Source: Zelonia costaricensis (taxonomy: Eukaryota; Euglenozoa; Kinetoplastea; Trypanosomatida; Trypanosomatidae). Taken from it: DNA of 13,143 nt. This document shows positions 7,916 to 13,143 of the stretch, piece after piece. A model generated the notes under the pieces. That model searched no databases. It had not been told where the DNA came from and saw nothing but the letters and a program-made list of their open reading frames with translations. The stretch covers positions 1 to 13,143 of the forward strand of contig JASAOO010002903.1 of assembly GCA_030849075.1 (NCBI GenBank), in the 5' to 3' direction. The position numbers and the translations under genes were made by a program. The first letter of the stretch is position 1, and every line of letters begins with the position of its first letter.

Positions 7916-8154
7916 GTCCCAGCCTCTTCCAACGCGTCGCGCTCTTCTCTATCGTCCACGACGGCGGCCTTTATTCTCCCTTTTTCTTGTTCTTCGAGCT
8001 CAATCGAGAGCTGTGCATATCAGCAGTCATTTCTTTTTTTTTTCTTTGCACAGGCCTCTACTGCAGGTCTGCCTCACCCTCCTTCTTCGTTTCTGCTCCC
8101 CCCTTCCTCCTCTGCTCTCGCCTCCTTCACCTTGCAAGCGCAACTCGCCCACAC
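7916..8154. other. Non-coding pyrimidine-rich region
   Basis: C/T-rich with a T run at about 8033-8043. No gene is supported. Confidence 0.6.
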
Positions 8155-8155
8155 N
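8155..8155. other. Ambiguous base (N)
   Basis: The only undetermined base in the window. It marks an assembly or read-quality problem at the junction between the pyrimidine tract and the balanced segment that follows. Confidence 0.99.
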
Positions 8156-8396
8156 AGGAAGAGAGAAGAGGCCAGCCCGATCGACCGACGCCGCTGATGG
8201 ACGGTGGCACCGCTGACGCCCCCCCCTCCCCCCGTCCGAGTCGAACCCTCACGACAGCTTGAGCTAAGCCAGCTTGGCTCCTGCTGACGGGGTGCGCTCA
8301 CAAGACCGGTGAGCGCAGACACACGGGAGGTTGAACACGCACACGCGTACACGCTACCGCCGGACTACGCACAACGCAAAAAGCCACGCTCGCCAT
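8156..8396. other. Balanced-composition island with inverted repeats
   Basis: About 240 bases that are less pyrimidine-biased than the surroundings. It includes short self-complementary pieces at about 8257-8286 and a perfect hairpin at 8293-8317. It lacks a credible coding frame and does not fold as a tRNA that I can see. It could be a structured segment of the UTR or an unannotated small RNA. Confidence 0.4.
8293..8317 (+). other. Perfect 9-bp inverted repeat (hairpin, 7-base loop)
   Basis: TGCGCTCAC (8293-8301) and GTGAGCGCA (8309-8317) are exact reverse complements around the loop AAGACCG. There is no T run after it, and intrinsic termination is not the usual trypanosomatid mechanism, so I do not call it a terminator. 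A structural element in RNA is possible. Confidence 0.7.
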
Positions 8397-8579
8397 CAAA
8401 AAGATTTGCTTCATTTCTCCCTTTGTCGTCTCTTTTTTTTTTTTCTAGAGCGCGCAATGCTGTGTCAGCCTTACGACGCCCGCTGACCCCGCGTCTGTGC
8501 TTCCTCACGTCCTTGGCGCAGCCACCGTGGAGGCTACGGTCGGGACGTGCGACTTTTTGTTTTCCTCTTGTACGCGGGC

Positions 8580-8612
8580 GGGGGGGGGGGCTACACGTGT
8601 GTGTGTGTGTGT
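8580..8612 (+). repeat. G11 run followed by (GT)8
   Basis: G11 at 8580-8590 preceded by GGGC, then CTACAC, then (GT)8 at 8597-8612. The G-rich part is also a possible quadruplex donor. Confidence 0.85.
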
Positions 8613-8794
8613 TCAGAAAACAGCGAGCGTGTGAGGATCTTTCGCTTTCATGATTTCCCTCCTTCACACCTTTGATGGAGTTGCTCGATTACACGCCTCG
8701 TGGTACGGGTCTCATCACCAGCGCTGCTGCTGCCGTGGCCTTCCCAGTGCCCCGCTCCGCCCCCTGCCTTCTCCCCGCTTTCTCTTTCCATCCC

Positions 8795-8818
8795 TCTGTC
8801 TGTCTGTCTGTCTGTCTG
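8795..8818 (+). repeat. (CTGT)n tetranucleotide microsatellite
   Basis: Nearly six units of CTGT in a row within C/T-rich sequence. Confidence 0.93.
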
Positions 8819-8893
8819 CGTGGTATCTCATGCGTGCGTCTGGGCTTTGCCGCACGGAGAAACGACCGCTGTTCGGGTATATTGCAGCACATC

Positions 8894-8984
8894 AAAAAGC
8901 ACACAAAAAAAGAGAAAAACAGTCACACACACACACCAATCCACAAGATAAAGAGAGAAGAAGCTGAACGAAACAGCGTGAAGG
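8894..8984 (+). repeat. A-rich island with CA repeat
   Basis: Starts after CATC with A5, followed by several A runs, a short (CA) run at about 8924-8936 and purine-rich AAGAGAGAAGAAG-type sequence. Confidence 0.8.
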
Positions 8985-9006
8985 ATGTGGGTTGCACGGG
9001 GGAGGA

Positions 9007-9017
9007 GGGGGGGGGGG
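9007..9017 (+). repeat. G11 run in a G-rich patch
   Basis: Preceded by GGGGGAGGA, so the patch 8998-9017 has several G tracts and could form a quadruplex. Confidence 0.8.
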
Positions 9018-9363
9018 AAGTGTCGAGCGGAGCACGCCACGTGACCTTCGTCCTCCTTGGCGGGTCTCCCCTCCCCTCGCGTGTCATCGTCAGCACACGA
9101 GATGCATCGGCGCGTTTGCGCTTCACTGGCCTATCCCTTCACTGAAGTACGCGGCGGTGATGGTGCGCGGCTTTACCCCACCCGTTGAACTTGAAGGCAC
9201 AAGAACGGTGCCCACTGCCTAGAGAGTGCGCTGCTGCGGCTACTTCATCTGTTGCCACCGTGTACCCCTTCTCTCCCTCCCCCCTATCTCTCCGTTCGCC
9301 CGTCTCGTTCTTTCACGCTTTCACTTTCCGAACCACCACCCCCCTCTTTCACCACACACAAAT

Positions 9364-9385
9364 ACACACACACACACACACACAC
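9364..9385 (+). repeat. (AC)11 microsatellite
   Basis: Eleven perfect AC units. It is the only long dinucleotide repeat in the window with AC rather than GT on the + strand. Confidence 0.95.
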
Positions 9386-9479
9386 CTACGTTCCCCCTCC
9401 TTCTGCGCGGCTCAACACCCACACCCACTCGTGTGTGCTCCGTGACAGGACTTACTGCATCTCACCCATCCGATCTCGG

Positions 9480-9500
9480 CCCCCCCCCCCCCCCCCCCCC
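9480..9500 (+). repeat. C21 homopolymer
   Basis: Twenty-one C in a row. The length is prone to sequencing error and to real variation. Confidence 0.93.
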
Positions 9501-9545
9501 ATCTCTCGCTTGACCCAACACGTCCCCATCACCACCACTCGCCTC

Positions 9546-9726
9546 ACACACAAAAAACAAAACAAAGCAAGAATCAAAAAAAAACCAGAACACAATCCGA
9601 ACCCACTTTTCTTGTTTTTTTTTGTCGTCACACGTGTCCGCTCCGACAAATCGGTACGCTGCAGAAAGATAAGAAAAAGAAAAAGAAAAAGAATCAACAG
9701 ACAAAGGGGAAAAAAAGAGAGAGAAC
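9546..9726 (+). repeat. Pair of A-rich / purine-rich islands
   Basis: First island 9546-9604, including TC-A9 at 9574-9584. Second island 9661-9726 with tandem AAAAAG units (about 9671-9691). They are separated by a short T-rich segment. Confidence 0.82.
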
Positions 9727-9863
9727 TGTCCTCGCGACATCCCCCTCTCCTTTTTTTCTTGCTTTCGTGATCCGTCCCGCCAACTTCTTTTTTTTCTCTC
9801 TCTTTGGGTGAAGCTCTGTTCCCTCTCTCCGGTGTTTGCCTCGCTCGCTCTCGCCGTGCCTCA

Positions 9864-9894
<31 letters not shown>

Positions 9895-10038
9895 ACGTGA
9901 GTGACTGTGCAAGCTGCCTTTTTTTTTTCCTGTGAAGCTCACGCTCCTTCTCTAGCACACAGCTCTGCTGTACGCCCCCTCCCGCTTCAGCCTCGCTTTC
10001 CTTTACATCTTTTCTTTCCCCTTGTCAATCAAGTCAGG
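9727..10038. other. Non-coding pyrimidine-rich region with GT repeat
   Basis: C/T-rich tracts surround (GT)10 at 9875-9894. A T9 or longer run lies at about 9920-9928. No gene is supported. Confidence 0.6.
9875..9894 (+). repeat. (GT)10 microsatellite
   Basis: Ten perfect GT units, preceded by imperfect GTGC units. Confidence 0.94.
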
Positions 10039-10080
10039 CAACAGGAAAAGCGAGCGAAAAACGAAAAAAAAAAAGAGCAG
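10039..10080 (+). repeat. A-rich island with A11
   Basis: Purine-rich island with A11 at 10064-10074. Unlike most islands, it is led by AACG rather than TC. Confidence 0.8.
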
Positions 10081-10645
10081 CTCACGCACCCCCACTCTTT
10101 CTCGCGCCTTTGTCCTTCTTTTGCCCTCCCCCCCCTCTCCTCGTTCCCGTCTCACGTTGTCGATTGGCGCGTCTCTCCTGCGACTGCCAGCCCCCCGTAT
10201 CTGCATTTTGTCTTTATCACTGGCTGGCCCATCCCCCCCCGACCTATTCCTTCCCTTCACATTGCCCCACGTAACCAGCGGTGTCGTCGTTAGTCGCACG
10301 CACTTGCACACACTCACTTACTCATAAGGGACACAGCTCTTGTGCAGACGCACACAAACACACACAGCCTGTACAACGCGCTCCCACCCTCTGGCTTCGG
10401 CCTCGGCCCTGCCCCCTCTTCTGCTCCTTGACGTCTCTCCCCCCCTCCCCTTTCGGGTCCGAGCTACACCTTGGATTGTTTCTCTCCCCCCCTCCTCCCC
10501 CCTTCGCTTATATAAAGCCGCTGCCTTGGTGTTCTTCCGTGCGTGCTGGGTTTTGTGTTTGTGTGTGCGCGTGTGTGTGTGTGCGTGCGAGCTCGTGTTT
10601 ATGCGTCCCTTCTTGCGGTGCCCGTGACTGTCCGTGTGTGTATGG

Positions 10646-10663
10646 GTGTGTGTGTGTGTGTGT
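10646..10663 (+). repeat. GT microsatellite
   Basis: Nine GT units in a wider G/T-rich stretch that begins near 10550 and includes a second GT cluster at about 10571-10583. Confidence 0.9.
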
Positions 10664-12048
10664 ACCTCTCTTTGGGTTTAGTCTCTCCCCATTTCGCTTC
10701 GTCGTGCCCGCGGCTGCGCCCGCATTCTGCCCCATTTGTTCGTGTCTGTTTTCCATCTTGACCTCCTTCGTTTAGTATTTGTTTTTGTGTTTTTTGTTTT
10801 GGTTCCGACTTCGTGTCTTCTGCTTTTTCTCTTACAGTCCACACTTTCCCCCCCTTTTTTGAAAGTTCCCCGTTTCACCGCCGCTACTCCCACGCCGTCC
10901 CCCCCCACTCGCCACATCTTCACTTCCATCTCCCTCTTGTTCTCGCGCGCGCTCTCTCTTTCGGTTGACGCTCCTTCTTTTTATTGCAAGCGTTCTCGTC
11001 CCGAGGTTTCTGTGCTGTTGCTCGTCTCTCTGCCTCTGTATCTTGTGTCCTCGCTTCGTCGCGTCCTCCTTGCCCCCCTCCTCCTCCTCCTTCAGTCTCC
11101 ACCGTTGCCCTCTCCTCCCGGACTCTTCCGTCGCGTGCCCGACCCGCTCACTCTCCCCCACCGTGTGAGCTCGTTCTCGTATTTGTGTTTCTCTCGCTTG
11201 TTTGACTCTATTTCTCGACCTTCCACTCTTTCGCTCAGTTTTGTGCGTTGGGTTCTTGCTCTCCGTTGCGGGACGAGCCCCACCCGCCTCCTTCTTCCCT
11301 TGGTTTCCTTTTGCGTGGTCTTTTTTCCCCTTTCTTCAGCTTCGTGAGCTAGTTGATCGCGCTCTCTCTGCCCTCAGCTTTCGACTTGTTTTTATTTCCA
11401 GTTTCCGTTCCCTCCTCCACCTCCCCCCTCTCCCTCTATCTTGCCGCACCTCTTGCCTGTTTCTCCTTCCTCTAGCTCCTTTCTGATATCTTGTTGGGCT
11501 GTACGTGCTGCCTCTCGCGCTTTGGTACTTTTTTTTTTCGTTTTCCCTCCCTTTGTTTGTGGTTCGTGTGTGTATGTGTGTGTGCGGTCTTGAGTTTCTT
11601 TTTCTCTTGGTTTCTCGGCTCTTGTAGTTCCCGTCAGTGTGCTTCTCCATTGGTGCTTTGCTTATTTGTTTTTTCCCCACCCACTTTTCTCGCGCACCTT
11701 CCTTCCTCCCTCACACTGTCTTTCTTCTCGCTTCACACTCTCCCATTTCTGCTTGCTTTCTCTCTTACTTGTTTTTTTTTTTTGCTTTTCGCTCAGGGAC
11801 GCGCTGTGTTGCGGTCTTTGCCTGCCCAGCATCTCCGCGCGCCGCCTTGCGTACCTTTTTTTTGGTGCTGTCCACCCTTCTCTGTCAGCTCCGCGCTTCG
11901 TCGTACACGTGACTCACTCCAGATTTGCTTCTCATCGCTCGTCCTTGCTGAACCCTCGTGTCTGAGAATCCCGGCTTTGCCATTGCGGGTGCGACTGTTC
12001 CCCTGTTTCTTTACCTTTCTCTCTCTTTCACCACCCTCGCTCTGCGTC

Positions 12049-12054
<6 letters not shown>

Positions 12055-12082
<28 letters not shown>
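12055..12082 (+). repeat. (GT)14 microsatellite
   Basis: Fourteen perfect GT units on the + strand, within C/T-rich DNA. Confidence 0.95.
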
Positions 12083-12087
<5 letters not shown>

Positions 12088-12427
12088 CCTGTTCACCTCC
12101 CTCGCTGTCCTGCTCTATCCCCTACGTTCATTTCGGTTTTCTTCCATACATTTCCACGTGTGCGCGCATCCCCCCCTCGTCTGTCCGCTTGTCTCTCTCT
12201 CTTTCTCCTTGTCCCAGTCTCGCTCCCCGTCATCTCGTCGTATCTGCGCTTGCGTCCGCATCGCCCATTTCTGCGCTGTCGGTGCACATACACGAGTGCG
12301 CTGCGCGTGATTGACCGTCCTCCTCTCCCCCCTTTTCCTGTTTTCGAATCCGCTCTTCTTTTTTGTGCTTTCTTTTCCTTCTCCTGCCGTTTCGCGTGGT
12401 CGCCTCTTCTTGCTACACTGCGTTGCG

Positions 12428-12470
12428 CAAACCAAACAAAAAGAAAAACACAACAAACAACAGCAAAGGA
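12428..12470 (+). repeat. A-rich island
   Basis: A/C-rich sequence with ACAAACAACA-type runs, the last A-rich island in the window. It is not preceded by TC. Confidence 0.8.
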
Positions 12471-13143
12471 GGCGTGGTCGTCGTTCACTTTTAGCATCTC
12501 CCCGTCTGGCCACCGGTCCTCTCGATTCTCCCTTTCTTTCCATTTGCGTTTCTTTTTTTCTCTTCTCTGTGTGCCTCGTGGGCCTTTCCGCCGTTCTCCG
12601 ACCGGCCTTTACCCCCTTCCCCCCTTCAATCCCCCTCGAGGGACCCCGCTTCAGCCGCATCCGCGTACACATTGCCACCCACACGCTTGCACGCTCTCCG
12701 CCGCGACGGCTGCACGTTTGCCTTCACGTCTCTCCTTCGCTCTGCCTTGCGTCTCAGCGTTCCGCGTCGCTCTGTTTCGACTGCTACGCCTTGCCCAGTC
12801 TCCGCCCTGTCATCCCCCTCCTTGCCCCCACTCCCCCCCCTCGTCGTCACTCCGCACAAGTGAGGCACGGAACAGGCCTCCAGCCGCGCACCGCACCGCA
12901 TCGCATCCCTTTCCCGCTTTTTTTTTTTCGCTACCTGGACGTGCCCCCACCCTCTACTCCCACGTCGCATCCCGTCACTCGCCATTGCTGAGCACCTCGC
13001 ACTTCCTGTTGCTCCCGAAGCCCACCTTCTCCTCCTCCCTCCCCCTCTTCCGTGTGGTCCCCCCTCTCACTTACTCAGCATTCGGCTGTGTACATCTTGA
13101 CGTGGCTGGTGTGTGTGAGTGTGTGCACGCGTGTATCTGGCTG
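12471..13143. other. Non-coding pyrimidine-rich region to window end
   Basis: C/T-rich with a T10 run at about 12919-12929 and a short GT-rich end (13108-13134). No gene is supported. It is probably flank of the next gene on the + strand. Confidence 0.6.

Larger units (their letters stand above)
8397..8893. other. Non-coding region with G11, GT and TCTG repeats
   Basis: Starts with a TCAAAAA site (8396), then a T-rich tract (8431-8445), G11 at 8580-8590, (GT)8 at 8597-8612, and a CTGT tetranucleotide run at 8795-8818. No gene is supported. Confidence 0.6.
8985..9545. other. Non-coding region with G11, (AC)11 and C21
   Basis: G11 at 9007-9017, mixed sequence to about 9240, C/T-rich sequence, (AC)11 at 9364-9385, and a C21 homopolymer at 9480-9500. 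No gene is supported. Confidence 0.6.
10081..12427. other. Long non-coding pyrimidine-dominated region
   Basis: More than 2.3 kb of C/T-rich DNA with G/T-rich sections, especially 10550-10670. It includes a TATATAAA string at 10509-10516 and GT repeats at 10646-10663 and 12055-12082. Frames of up to about 200 codons encode Ser/Leu/Pro/Phe/Arg/Val strings without domains and I do not accept them as genes. The many polypyrimidine tracts followed by AG could serve as splice acceptors for a + strand gene beyond the window. Confidence 0.6.

Noticed and set aside
8237..8252. TCCGAGTCGAACCC, resembling a reverse-strand tRNA T-loop
   Set aside because: The flanking bases do not pair as a T stem, and no acceptor, D or anticodon arms are found.
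8293..8317. Reading the hairpin as a transcription terminator
   Set aside because: No T run follows it, and the region lies in a polycistronic transcription setting.
10509..10516. TATA-like string
   Set aside because: Trypanosomatid protein genes do not use TATA-driven promoters, and no start site or gene follows; chance is more likely.
10736..11347. 203-codon frame in the downstream pyrimidine region
   Set aside because: Hydrophobic Ser/Leu/Phe/Val composition comes from T/C-rich DNA; no domain and other frames look alike.

Overview
The window looks like a piece of a trypanosomatid nuclear genome, most likely a Leishmania-type parasite (Leishmaniinae: Leishmania, Leptomonas or Crithidia). 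The reasons are one long intronless, GC-rich reading frame with strong G/C third positions, flanked by kilobases of extremely C/T-rich DNA on the same strand, with polypyrimidine tracts, GT microsatellites and short A-rich islands. This is the usual look of polycistronic units processed by trans-splicing and polyadenylation. The species cannot be fixed from the sequence alone.

Layout: 1-3900 is non-coding, mostly pyrimidine-rich, interrupted by a compositionally balanced stretch (about 1541-1800), a T9(GT)16 microsatellite (1806-1846) and A-rich islands (about 2271-2354, 2814-2840, 3201-3305, 3774-3820). A polypyrimidine tract at about 3907-3942, followed by AGs at 3955, 3984 and 3999, is the best trans-splice acceptor zone for the gene. 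The only gene I can support is 4082-6619 (+), an 845-residue protein with two widely spaced CCCH zinc fingers inside very long low-complexity arms. It is probably an RNA-binding regulator of mRNA fate. From 6620 to the window end (6.5 kb) there is no credible gene. That stretch holds a G-rich, quadruplex-prone start to the 3' UTR, alternating pyrimidine tracts and A-rich islands, many GT repeats, three separate runs of exactly 11 G, a C21 run, one ambiguous base (8155) and a perfect 9-bp hairpin (8293-8317).

In trypanosomatids, genes are transcribed in long units and regulated mainly after transcription, often through 3' UTRs. The biology here is therefore probably one RNA-binding protein gene, itself carrying unusually large and repeat-rich flanks. 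The pyrimidine bias is on the + strand throughout, so both flanks fit + strand transcription, and there is no sign of a strand switch. No tRNA, rRNA, CRISPR, insertion sequence or spliced-leader gene was recognised. Long open frames in the flanks translate to Ser/Leu/Pro/Phe/Arg-rich (+ strand) or Lys/Arg/Glu/Gly-rich (- strand) strings and are by-products of base composition.
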